A stretch of DNA of 64,000 nt from Pyrinomonadaceae bacterium (GTDB lineage Bacteria > Acidobacteriota > Blastocatellia > Pyrinomonadales > Pyrinomonadaceae), in contig JAJTWY010000016.1 in the NCBI GenBank assembly GCA_021463165.1, positions 1-64,000 on the forward strand, given 5' to 3'. Numbering within the stretch: the first letter of the stretch is position 1; every line of letters starts with the position of its first letter. Positions 27,049 through 36,600 of this stretch are shown here, one piece after another. The position numbers and the translations under genes were made by a program. The notes beneath the pieces were generated by a model. The model searched no databases, was not told the DNA's origin, and saw only the letters and a list, made by a program, of their open reading frames with translations.

Positions 27049-27335
27049 TTATAGAGTGACGGTCACATACACCTTCACACCTTCGCCACCAGGAACGGCA
27101 AAGTTTTCTGAAGTTAGGTTCCACAGATCACAGATCGTGATCGCAAACATCCGACAAATGCGGGTTTTAGGCAAATCTCAGAATTGACCTGTCTAGCAAA
27201 AACATTCCTTACTTTTCGGTCTAACGGCTGGTGGCACAAATAACCTCAAAATCAAAACTCGCATTTATCGGCTGGGAACAAAGAAAACTTTCTTGAAGCA
27301 AAAAGCTAAGCGAAGCGGACAAAGGAGCAAAAATA

Positions 27336-28385
27336 ATGTTCGGTAAAAAGAAAAGCATTGCCGGTTTGGACATCGGTTCCAGTTCGATCAAGATGGTCGA
27401 ACTCGAGGGCAAGCTGAACAATTTGAATTTGGTGAGCCTCGGATTCGAGAATCTTCCGGGCGACACGATCATCGACGGTCAGATCATGGAGCTGAACGTC
27501 GTTTCGGACGTTATTCAGAGCGTTTGCTCAAATCATCAGGTCAATGCGGCGAACGTCGTCACGGGCGTGAGCGGCCATTCGGTCATTCTAAAGAACATCG
27601 TTTTGCCGCCGATGACGCGTGAAGAACTCGAAGAATCGATAGACTGGCACGCGGAGGAACATATTCCGTACGATCTCGCTGACGTCAGTCTCGATTATCA
27701 GGTGACGGCCGAGGATCCTGAGGCGACCCACGTATTGATCGCCGCCTGCAAACGCGAGCGCATCGACAACATCAAGCAGGCAATTCAGCTTGCGGGCAAG
27801 ACGCCGGTGGTCATCGATGTCGATACGTTTGCCCTTCAGAATTGCTACGAAGTGAACTATAGCCCGTCGGACGACGAGGTGGTCACGCTGCTGAACATTG
27901 GTGCATCGACGATGAACGTGAACATCGTCAAGGGAACGCGTTCGCTGTTCACCCGCGATATTACGGTAGGCGGCAGCCAGTTCACGGATGTGCTGCAGAG
28001 AAGCCTCGGGCTTAATTTTCAGCAAGCCGAAGCCCTCAAGCGCGGCATGACCGACGTTGTCGACGGCGTCGAAGAAAAATCGATCGAACCGCTAATGAAC
28101 AATGTGACGGAGATCGTCGCAATGGAGATCCAGAAAACATTCGATTTTTACCGGGCGACGACCGAGGACAATCAGACGGTCGTTCAGAAGATCCTGATCT
28201 CCGGCGGCGGTTCGAAGCTGACCGGGCTCGCACAGGAGCTTTCACAGCGACTGGAGCTTCCGGTAGAGGTCCTGAATCCATTCCGCAATATCAACGTTGA
28301 CAGCAAAAAGTTTGACCCGGACTACCTTAATGAGATCGTGCCCGAAATGGCGGTTGCCGTCGGACTGGCGGTAAGGGGAGTGTAA
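27336..28385 (+). CDS. pilM: Type IV pilus assembly ATPase-like protein PilM
   Basis: A 349-residue actin-fold protein beginning MFGKKKSIAGLDIGSSSIKMVEL, the usual PilM opening with the phosphate-1 loop DIGSSSIK. Later segments LLNIGASTMNVNIVKG and ILISGGGSKLTGL are the phosphate-2 and adenosine loops. PilM binds nucleotide and the cytoplasmic tail of PilN at the inner membrane, linking the pilus motor to the alignment complex. It is the first gene of pilMNOPQ; AAAGGAG precedes the ATG. Confidence 0.95.
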   Translation: MFGKKKSIAGLDIGSSSIKMVELEGKLNNLNLVSLGFENLPGDTIIDGQIMELNVVSDVIQSVCSNHQVNAANVVTGVSGHSVILKNIVLPPMTREELEESIDWHAEEHIPYDLADVSLDYQVTAEDPEATHVLIAACKRERIDNIKQAIQLAGKTPVVIDVDTFALQNCYEVNYSPSDDEVVTLLNIGASTMNVNIVKGTRSLFTRDITVGGSQFTDVLQRSLGLNFQQAEALKRGMTDVVDGVEEKSIEPLMNNVTEIVAMEIQKTFDFYRATTEDNQTVVQKILISGGGSKLTGLAQELSQRLELPVEVLNPFRNINVDSKKFDPDYLNEIVPEMAVAVGLAVRGV

Positions 28386-28390
28386 CCAAC

Positions 28391-29116
28391 ATGATCAAGA
28401 TCAACCTGTTAAATTCCGTTACCGAACGACAAGGCGGCGCAGTCGTTGCCGTCGATCGCAAGATATCGAGCCCGACATCGAAGTTTACCTTGATGTCGAT
28501 AGTCGTTTTCATTCTGCTCGGCGCGTTGGTGGGCTGGGACGTCATTAGTTCGCAAATGGCCCGGACCGAGGCCGAAAGGCAATTGGCCGAGCAAAAGACG
28601 ATAGAGGCCGAGCTTCAGGCAGTGATCAATGAGCAGAAAGAACTCGAGGGCAAGATCGCGAGCATCGACGCCAGGATCGAGGCCATCAAGAAGCTCCGGG
28701 CTTCGCAGGCCGGGCCGAGTGCGGTGCTTGATGCCGTTCGCGAGCGCATTGCTATGGTGCCGGGCCTTTATCTCGAGAGCATCGAGCAGTCTGGCGGAAG
28801 CCTTGTAATATCAGGCACCTCGCCCGACGAATCTCAGGTGACACAGTTCGGCCGGAGCCTCGAATTTTCGAACGGGCTGTTCTCTGATCTCAACATCGAG
28901 ACAAATCGAGCCGAGATCACCAATGAGAACGCACCGGTCAAAGCCGGCGACGCCGGCGGTGAAAGGCCAAAGGTCAACATCGTTAACTTCAAGGTGAAGA
29001 CCGCTTACACGCCCACTAAGGCCGCTGGCGCAAATAGCGACACGAATCCGACGACCGCTTCGGCCCAAAAGCCCGGAGCGCCAGCCGGAGAACCCGCACA
29101 GATCGCCAAGAACTGA
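28391..29116 (+). CDS. pilN: Type IV pilus assembly protein PilN
   Basis: The 241-residue protein begins MIKINLLNSV, matching the conserved IN(L)LP-type motif by which PilN binds PilM. One transmembrane helix (FTLMSIVVFILLGALVGWDV, about residues 36-56) is followed by a coiled coil (residues 60-110) and a small periplasmic ferredoxin-like domain. The C-terminal tail is rich in Ala, Pro and Thr. It starts six bases after pilM. Confidence 0.9.
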   Translation: MIKINLLNSVTERQGGAVVAVDRKISSPTSKFTLMSIVVFILLGALVGWDVISSQMARTEAERQLAEQKTIEAELQAVINEQKELEGKIASIDARIEAIKKLRASQAGPSAVLDAVRERIAMVPGLYLESIEQSGGSLVISGTSPDESQVTQFGRSLEFSNGLFSDLNIETNRAEITNENAPVKAGDAGGERPKVNIVNFKVKTAYTPTKAAGANSDTNPTTASAQKPGAPAGEPAQIAKN

Positions 29117-29151
29117 GCCGAATCGACACGCAAGAATAAAGGGATAACGAC

Positions 29152-29859
29152 ATGTTAGAGAAAATCAAGAATCTAAAGTGGCACTTCCAACTGATGTTGC
29201 TCGTGACCGTTGCGGCTCTGCTGTACACCTGCGTCTGGTATTTCTATACGGGCGATATTCGCACTGAGACCGCGGCGCTGATGGACCAGGTCGCCCAGCT
29301 GCAGGCCAAGAACGAGACGGCCCGCGTCGCTACGCAGCGTATCAATGAGTTTCGAGCCCTTTATGCAAGCAAGGCCGAGGAATATGAGGAATTGAAGGTC
29401 CTGCTTCCTGAACAGCGTGAGATCACCAACGTTCTCCAGAGCCTTCAGGATACGGCGAACGGCCAGCGGCTGACGGTGATGCGTTTCAATCCGCGCGAGG
29501 ATGCGATGCAGGATTCGATCATGTCGAAGCCGGTCGAGGTCGAGGTGGACAGCAACTTCAACAACCTGCGTTCATTCTTCGATGCGATGGCCAAGCTTCC
29601 GAGGATCGTCTCGATCACAGATTTCAAGATACATCAGCTCCCGAAGCAGACCGATGCAAAGACCATCCACTCATCTTTCCTGCTGACGGCATATTACGCC
29701 GCTCCGTCCGATCTTAATCCGAAGCCCGCCGGTCCGGGCGCACCGCCCGTTCCCGGAGCCCCTCCGGCTGCCGGAGCACCTGCACCCGGCGCGGTACCCG
29801 CAGGCCCGCGGCCGCCGGCGATCCAGTCGGCACCGGCAGCGGCACGTCCAGCCAACTAG
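29152..29859 (+). CDS. pilO: Type IV pilus assembly protein PilO
   Basis: The 235-residue protein has one N-terminal transmembrane helix (LMLLVTVAALLYTCVWYF), a coiled coil containing TAALMDQVAQLQAKNETARV, and a periplasmic domain (EITNVLQSLQDTANGQRLTV ...). This is the PilO layout; PilO pairs with PilN to form the inner-membrane alignment complex. The last 40 residues are a Pro/Ala/Gly-rich tail, longer than usual. Operon position supports the call. Confidence 0.9.
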   Translation: MLEKIKNLKWHFQLMLLVTVAALLYTCVWYFYTGDIRTETAALMDQVAQLQAKNETARVATQRINEFRALYASKAEEYEELKVLLPEQREITNVLQSLQDTANGQRLTVMRFNPREDAMQDSIMSKPVEVEVDSNFNNLRSFFDAMAKLPRIVSITDFKIHQLPKQTDAKTIHSSFLLTAYYAAPSDLNPKPAGPGAPPVPGAPPAAGAPAPGAVPAGPRPPAIQSAPAAARPAN

Positions 29860-29893
29860 GCCTGATCGTTCGATTAAACCCAAGAGAAAAGCC

Positions 29894-30640
29894 ATGATCT
29901 ACACATCGACACTAAAACGCTTTGTCAGCCTTGGCGTGTTCGCCGCCGCGTTGATCGTTCTGAGCGGAGCCTTCTCTGAGGCCATTGCCCAACGCGATCC
30001 TTTTGCAAAGCCTGGTTTCATGCGGCCGAGGCCCACCGTTGTTGCTAAACCGAAGCCCGTCAAGGTCGAGAAGCCAGTTGTGAACTACGCACCGCCGCCG
30101 GTCGAAGCCCGCGTTGAATATTACAAGCGGATGCGCGAAGCGGCAGCCGCGAGCGGAGCTCCTATGCCAAAGCCGACGAGCGTGATGACGCTGAGCGAGC
30201 TGGCGGTAAGCGGGATCTTCAAGACGCCGCGTGGCTACGCAGCGATCGTAGAAGCAATACCTATCAAGCTTTCTTACACGATCTATCCGGGCGAGAAGTT
30301 CTTTGACGGGCAGCTGGTCGCTGTCGATGAAGCACGTCTCGTTTTCAGAAAGGTGACGAAGGTCGGCGAAGGCAAGTTCGTCTCGTCGGTCGAGAACAAG
30401 GGGTTGAAACCGTTCGGCACCAAGGCCGAAGCGACGACCGCAGCGGCTCCGCCGCCGGCAGACAAGCCGGTGGAAACGGCGACAAATGCGGCCCCGGGCA
30501 CAAAACCGTCGACCCAGCCCGCGCATAATCCTTTCCTTTCGCCTGTTGACGAAATGAACGCACTTCCCGAGAACCAGCCAAAAGAGCCGGTCAAAACGGC
30601 AAGGAAGCCGGCAAAAACGGCCAAGAACAAGAAGCAGTAG
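29894..30640 (+). CDS. pilP: PilP-like pilus assembly protein
   Basis: The 248-residue protein has a signal-type N-terminus (VSLGVFAAALIVLSGAFSEAIAQRDPF), a proline-rich linker, and a compact beta domain (LAVSGIFKTPRGYAAIVEAIPIKLSYTIYPGEKFFDGQL) resembling the PilP/GspC homology region that links PilNO to the secretin. The tail is Lys/Ala/Pro-rich. Sequence similarity to PilP is modest, and the identification leans on its place between pilO and pilQ. No lipobox cysteine is visible, unlike classical PilP. Confidence 0.75.
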   Translation: MIYTSTLKRFVSLGVFAAALIVLSGAFSEAIAQRDPFAKPGFMRPRPTVVAKPKPVKVEKPVVNYAPPPVEARVEYYKRMREAAAASGAPMPKPTSVMTLSELAVSGIFKTPRGYAAIVEAIPIKLSYTIYPGEKFFDGQLVAVDEARLVFRKVTKVGEGKFVSSVENKGLKPFGTKAEATTAAAPPPADKPVETATNAAPGTKPSTQPAHNPFLSPVDEMNALPENQPKEPVKTARKPAKTAKNKKQ

Positions 30641-30707
30641 TTCTAGCTCTCACAAGTTTTTCGATTCTTAAACAAAGAAACGATCTGATCCAGATACGGA
30701 GGAAACA

Positions 30708-32408
30708 ATGAAGTCCTTTAACAAAACACGCGCCGCGGCCGCCAGATTGCTGGCCGCTATCGCACTTATCACATGTTTTGCACTGACGATCTCGGCTCAG
30801 CGAACTGATCCGCAGTCGCAGGGCAAAATGTACGGCGACCCCGGATTTGTGGGCGAGTCTATCGACCTCAACGTCGTCAATGCCGACGTTCGCGAGATCC
30901 TCAATTACATCACAGACCAGTACGGCATAAACTTCGTGATCGATAAGTCGGTCAAGGAAACGCCCGTGACGGTCAAGGTAAAAGACGTGCCCTGGAATAC
31001 GGCCCTCGATTCGATCCTGCAGGCTCAGGAACTCGGCGTGCAGGTCAATGGGAACATCCTTCGCGTTGCATCGGCAACGGTGCTGGCGAGTGAAGGTGCC
31101 CTGCTTCGCGAGCGTCAGAACAATCAGATAGATACGTCTGCACTTGTCACCGAGCTGGTTCGCCTCAATTATGCGACAGCAGCGGGTTCGCAGGGCCCGG
31201 GAGCAACCACTAGCGGGACCGCTGCCGGCAGTTCGATGCAGGCTGCCGCTTCTTCCGGTTTGGGAATGGGCGGAGGCATGGGACAGGGCGTCGGTGCAGC
31301 GTCGATGACGGGCGGCGACGGGCTGCTGCCGATCATCCGCAGAAGACTTTCACGCCGCGGCTCGATCGAAATCGATTCGCGCAGCAATTCGCTTATCATC
31401 ACCGACGTTCCGGCTAACGTGGCGGCCGTCAAGCAGCTTATCGCGATCCTTGATCAGCCTGAGCCGCAGGTCGAGATCGAAGCCCGCATCGTCGTTGCGT
31501 CACGCAGTTTCAGTCGCGATATCGGCGTTCAGCTTGCCGGGCTTTTGACCGGTGCCCGCGGAAGCGGCGGCTCGATCGGCACGCTGCCGAACGCGACGAC
31601 CACTCTGCCGGTTCCCGGCGGTCTGCCCGTTCCGTCGATCAACAACGATCTTTTTTCGAGCATCGCCAACACCGCTATCGGCCTGACGACCGGCGTCTTC
31701 GGTACGGCTCAGCTTAGTGCCCTGATCTCGGCCGGTGAAAAGAAAGGCCAGGTCAAAGTGATCGCGACACCGCGCGTGACCGCCCTGAACAATCGTCCGG
31801 CGGAGATCAAGAATAGCACCCAGATACCTATCACGACGATACAGCCTAACTCCGGCAGCGGTTCGGCCGTGGTCGCGACAACTGAATACGTTGACGTACC
31901 GCTTCGCCTCGCTATTACGCCTCAGATCACCGATCTCGGCACGGTCATCCTGAATGTTGTTGCGGAGAACAGCTCGACAGCGCAGATCGCTGCCGGTGTT
32001 GCTCCTGCGATCAATACTCAGAGCATGACGACGCAGGTCACGGTTCCCGATGGCGGAACTACGGTCGTCGGCGGAGTTCTCTTCGACGACGAGCGTGAGA
32101 GCCAGGATCGCACGCCGGGTCTCGCGAGCATTCCGCTGCTCGGCAATCTCTTCAAGCGAAAAGGCGTTCAGCGCAATACGAACGAGATCCTTTTCTTCAT
32201 CACGCCGCGCATCACGCGTCCTGATTACAACGCGCAGGTACAACCGGGCACCGCACCTCGCGGCCCGGCGATCACCCAGCCGGTCCCGATGGCCAACCCG
32301 ACATCGAACTCGATGCCAACTCCGGCCCCGACGCCCGGCCCGATCATCCTGCAGTCGCCGGGCCTCGAGACGCCCGCCTCGCCGATCAAACCAAAAGATC
32401 AGGATTGA
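30708..32408 (+). CDS. pilQ: Type IV pilus secretin PilQ
   Basis: This 566-residue outer-membrane secretin has a signal peptide (IALITCFALTISAQ), an STN-type N0 domain (VNADVREILNYITDQYGINFVID), an N1 domain ending IIRRRLSRRGSIEIDSRSN, and the secretin beta-barrel core with VPDGGTTVVGGVLFDD and the final IPLLGNLFKR. A Gly/Met/Ala/Ser-rich spacer (about residues 160-205) separates N0 from the rest. N-terminal AMIN domains found in many PilQ are missing, making it shorter than typical. It forms the pore through which the pilus leaves the cell. Confidence 0.93.
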   Translation: MKSFNKTRAAAARLLAAIALITCFALTISAQRTDPQSQGKMYGDPGFVGESIDLNVVNADVREILNYITDQYGINFVIDKSVKETPVTVKVKDVPWNTALDSILQAQELGVQVNGNILRVASATVLASEGALLRERQNNQIDTSALVTELVRLNYATAAGSQGPGATTSGTAAGSSMQAAASSGLGMGGGMGQGVGAASMTGGDGLLPIIRRRLSRRGSIEIDSRSNSLIITDVPANVAAVKQLIAILDQPEPQVEIEARIVVASRSFSRDIGVQLAGLLTGARGSGGSIGTLPNATTTLPVPGGLPVPSINNDLFSSIANTAIGLTTGVFGTAQLSALISAGEKKGQVKVIATPRVTALNNRPAEIKNSTQIPITTIQPNSGSGSAVVATTEYVDVPLRLAITPQITDLGTVILNVVAENSSTAQIAAGVAPAINTQSMTTQVTVPDGGTTVVGGVLFDDERESQDRTPGLASIPLLGNLFKRKGVQRNTNEILFFITPRITRPDYNAQVQPGTAPRGPAITQPVPMANPTSNSMPTPAPTPGPIILQSPGLETPASPIKPKDQD

Positions 32409-32444
32409 TCGCATAATCGAAAAGTAGTTGTTTCTTCCGAAAAC

Positions 32445-32487
32445 GCCCGGCCGATGCTGAGATATGTATCGGCCGGGCTATCTTTTT
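32445..32487 (+). terminator. Rho-independent terminator of the pil operon
   Basis: GCCCGGCCGAT pairs perfectly with ATCGGCCGGGC across a 12-base loop, and the stem is followed by TATCTTTTTG. It lies 37 bp past the pilQ stop. Confidence 0.88.
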
Positions 32488-32644
32488 GTTAGGGTCCAAT
32501 GTTACTCGTGATCACCCTGTGCACGTTGTGATGTTCAGTGTGTGTGCTTTTCTGATCTCAGGCAGGTATCTGGAAAAAGACGAAAACTAGCGGGAAAGGC
32601 CACGAGCGTGATTCGCCCTTGCTGCGCGCGGGTGTCGGCACTCG

Positions 32645-33520
32645 CTATTCGAGGCCCACGAAGTCGATATTCGTTGCATTTTCCATCGGAGCGAGTGTTC
32701 GCGGGGCGAAGCGGTAGCGTTTTGACTGGACGCCGAGCGTGTAGTTGTCGCCTGCCGGGACATTCGTGAAGCTGTAGATTCCGAACGAGCTCGTTACCGC
32801 AACGGTCTGTAAGCCCGAACCGTTGGTCAGGAGGACCTTCGTATTGCGGACTGGGATCCCGGCCGGGGTGGTGACGCGGCCGCTAATAGAAACCGGCGGG
32901 GCATCCGGGAGCGTGTAAGCCGCTTTTGTATAGACATAGTCGCCGCCCGGACCGCCATCGCTATTGGCGGCGAGTCCGGCAACGTAAAAATCGATCCGGC
33001 CCATCGGTTGGCTCGGGGCCGTCCAGGTGAAGACCCATTCGTTAAAGCCGAACTGTCCATTCGAGAGGCCGCCCGTTTTGTGCTCGATGTATTCGCGAAT
33101 AATGTTGTTGGGGCCGACAACGCCAAAGACGATCTGAGCGCGATCATCGCTCGCCGCCGGTATCCCAAGGCTTCCTGCCTTCTGCCCCATCGGGTCCACA
33201 GCGGTCAACTGAAAGCCGTAGATCACGGCGTTGGCCTCTGTCAGCTTTACCTTGACGGTGTATTGCTGGCCGGGCATGTACGACGGAGGCAGGTCTATGA
33301 TCTGAGCCATGCCTTCGCCGCTATTTGCCTCGAAATCAGCATGGCACCGTGTGCAGTTGGCCTCGAGCGGTGCTCCGGTGTGGGCGGGTGAAGGGCCGAA
33401 TGCCGACGCTGCCGCACGCTGCCGGCTTCCAAACAGGGCGAGCGAGAGGCAAAGAACTGAGACGAAGGCGATTATCGCTAGTTTAAGAAACGCGGCGTTG
33501 CCTGCGACGATCCTGTTCAT
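32645..33520 (-). CDS. Exported protein with a CXXCH motif, Reeler-like domain and carboxypeptidase-regulatory module
   Basis: The start ATG 33520 (MNRIVAGNAAFLKLAIIAFV) gives 291 residues with an N-terminal membrane or signal segment. NCTRCHADFEANSGEG contains a single c-type heme motif. It is followed by a beta domain (LPPSYMPGQQYTVKVKLTE ... YGFQLTAVD) like the Reeler/choice-of-anchor domains of secreted proteins. The last 80 residues are a carboxypeptidase-regulatory-like Ig domain (SISGRVTTPAGIPVRN) nearly repeated at the end of the neighbouring M36 peptidase. It is probably surface-located; the role is unknown. Confidence 0.75.
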   Translation of the reverse strand: MNRIVAGNAAFLKLAIIAFVSVLCLSLALFGSRQRAAASAFGPSPAHTGAPLEANCTRCHADFEANSGEGMAQIIDLPPSYMPGQQYTVKVKLTEANAVIYGFQLTAVDPMGQKAGSLGIPAASDDRAQIVFGVVGPNNIIREYIEHKTGGLSNGQFGFNEWVFTWTAPSQPMGRIDFYVAGLAANSDGGPGGDYVYTKAAYTLPDAPPVSISGRVTTPAGIPVRNTKVLLTNGSGLQTVAVTSSFGIYSFTNVPAGDNYTLGVQSKRYRFAPRTLAPMENATNIDFVGLE

Positions 33521-33641
33521 GAATTTACCTGCTCTATTTTTGACGCCCAAAGCTCCCGGAAAGTCTTGAAAAAAATGTTCTCCTAAAAGGATAGGGTGCT
33601 GATTCCTTGATAGTCAAGGGGCGGACAACGATGTTAAACGG

Positions 33642-36600
33642 CTATTCGAGGCCCGTAAGGTCGAGATTCGTAACATTTCCGGTGATATTCAGGACCTGCG
33701 GAGCAAAACGGTACCGCTTGGACCCGACGCTTACCGTGTACGCCTGCCCGATCTGGATCTGGTCAAAGCTGAACAGGCCGAACGATCCGGTCGTAACGCG
33801 CCGCTGCACCGAGTGTGCATCGGTCAGCGTGACGACAGCATTTCGCAATGCGAGGCCCGTTGGTGTCAGAACGCGCCCCGAGATCGAGACCGGAGGCGGC
33901 GCGAGCTGGCAGGTAAAGTTCGTGACGAACGCCGCACCGTTAAGCGAGATCGTGTCGACACGCCAACCCGGGTCTGTTCCCGTCCCCGCTGTATTGTCAT
34001 CCGCACCGAACCGCCATCGAAGCCTGATGATCTTTCCGTTCGCAGCCGCCGGAAGCTGTGCGACCGTTGTCACGTAACCATTCGAATCTCCCGACCATCC
34101 CTCGCGGCTCGCGAGGGGATTGTTACGCCCGCCGCCGAGAGCCTCGTTGTATCCATTCTGCAGAAATACGCCACCGGCCAATACCAGATCGACAAAATCG
34201 CCGCCTGCAACGGCGATCTCCAGAACGCCGCCGTCCCAGCCCTTTTCGGTATTGAAGCTGTGGCGGAACGTGACCTGGGCGGATGTCGAGGTCACGGAGA
34301 TCGGAGGTGCGGTCAGATCGGTGCCGCCGCCGACGGTCGTCGGGTTTCGAGCGTACATCACATTGGGCTCCGAATCGGGTGTCAAGGTCGAATTGACAAA
34401 GTTCAGGCCATTCGCGACGGGGACGGCGGTCCATCCGGCCGGAAGGGCGGGAGCTGTTACGGAGTCAAAGTTCTCGGCCGCAGTCGTCGCTCCAGGTGCC
34501 CCGACAAAGATCGACCGTTGGAACGAGACGGGCCCTAAGCTGCTGTCAACACTGATCGTAGTTGATATTGTCGAGCCGCATTCTGTGGCGGCGGGGATCG
34601 TGTAGTCGATCGTTTTCGAGGTGCTTGATAAACCGGACATCGTTCCGAAATCAGCCGTTCCGCCACCTGCGATCTGAGCCGTAACACCCGTTGCCACGCG
34701 GCCCGTTGAATTGGTCAATGGGACCGAAATTGTGACGGCCTCGCCCGGTTCCGGATAGCCGTCGCCGTCGCCTGGGGCATCGCTGACCGTTATCGTTGGG
34801 GCCTGGGCGATGTTTGGCAGAGCAAACGATTCCGTGACCCGGACGCTGCTGCTGCCGCCGGTGCTGATGCCGCCAACGCTGTCAACCGATGCCGCGGCGC
34901 CAAAGCCGCGAACGGCAAAGCCCTCCCACGCATCGACAAGATCGGCCTCGGTCCCGCTGGCAAAGATCGCTGCGATCAACGCATCGCGTTCGCTGATCGG
35001 CGTCGGGCCGAGCGGAGCCAGTTTCATCCCGTCCATAACGAACTGCAGGATCCGGCGGTTGCCGACCTCCCAGCCCAGCCGCTGGATCATTCGGGCCCGG
35101 ACCTCCCACAGGGCGCTGGCCCAAACCTCGCCGATCGCATGAACCTGGTCTGCCGTTGGATTGAATCTTGGCGTGAACGCGCCGTCTGAGATATCGATCT
35201 TGGTCGAATCGATGTCCTGGAAGGTGACCGGATTGTGCGGCAGATCGGCGGGGCCGCCCCTGGCTGACATTACCGCACGCGGGAACCGTCGAATGCCGTA
35301 GTAATAATTGTTAAAGCCGACCGAACCGAACAGATAAGAATCGTAGCTGCCGATGGTGTAGAGCCCGTCTATGGCGTCGGTCGGTTCGCTTAGCAGGGAA
35401 CTCGCAAAGAAGTCCGACCATCCCTCACCCATTCCGCGGGCGATATCGAGAAAAAGCCCGTCGCCGTTACCGTGGAGGCGGTTTGAGACGCCATGGGTAA
35501 GCTCATGAATGACAACGTCGGCGTCGAGCGATCCGTCGATGTCAGGGTTCGGGCCGATCCAGATATACATCTGCATTTGCGGACGGTCGCCGTCGCCAGG
35601 CGTCGTGAAATTGGCATTATTCACACCGCTGCAGTCCTGGGCCTGTGCTGAAATACGGTCGCCGCCGAGCCCGCCGCGGCTAAAATTATCGTGCTGGAAG
35701 TTGCGTGCTGCCTCGGTAAAACCAAGACGGTACACTTCGTCGTGAAAGACGTTCGTAATGTAGAAGAGCTGTGTTGTGATGGCCTTCTGAAAATCGGTCG
35801 GAACGGCGTTCGTTCCTTGCTCAAGGCAGGTTTGAGCCGTCTGGCCGGCGGGTAGCGGCGAGTCGCCAGTATTGAGCGCCGGATTCGTCGGGATGCTCGG
35901 ATTGATCGGGAAGTCGAAGACACGGTTTGGCGAGCCGGTCGGAGTGCTGCCAGGATCGATCGCGTTCGGGTCCAGCGAACCAATGTTCGGCGCTTCACGG
36001 TCGAGTCCCGCCTGAACATTGTTGCCATCGAGCGTGTTGTTGCCGTCGGTTATCCAGCCGAGGTTGTTGAATTCATACGGAGATTCGTTGCCGACCCTTG
36101 TCACCAGGGTTCGAGATATGGCGGTGCCCTGAACACCTGTCGGTGCGGTCGGGCCGGGTGTCATCGGGAACGGGTTGTCGGCCACTTTCACCATTGCGTT
36201 GGGGTTCGCATAAACATTGTATGTGGCCGGTTGCGTCTGGTCTTCCGTCAGGTTCTTTCGCCAGAGCATCGTCCCGGTCTTTGCATCGACGATCACGTAG
36301 AAAGCATTTGCAGGATGCCAGATCAAGACCCGCCATGCCGGCACCACGACGCCGGGTTCGGTCGGGAAGTAGGTCTTTTCAGCCTTCGGAGAGCTGATCC
36401 CGGGGCCAAAGACTGCCTTCGTTCCCGAAGATAAGGCACCATCGACAGCCAATTCGGCTTGAGCCAAACGGTCGTCACCTATGTGGGCAGCCGCGATGCG
36501 CACGGCCGCGGCAGGATCACCAAAGTCGGCTGAAACGGCAGATTCATCGATCACCGGCGCAAAGTTATTGATCACCCGGATGATGTCGCCGTCGCGGGTA

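Larger units (their letters stand above)
26906..27335. other. 430-bp intergenic region before the pil operon
   Basis: This gap holds an 11-bp perfect inverted repeat near its left end and a promoter-like sequence near 27020, listed separately. The stretch is AT-richer than the genes around it, and I see no convincing small gene in it; the ORF-track entry at 26975 looks random. Confidence 0.6.
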
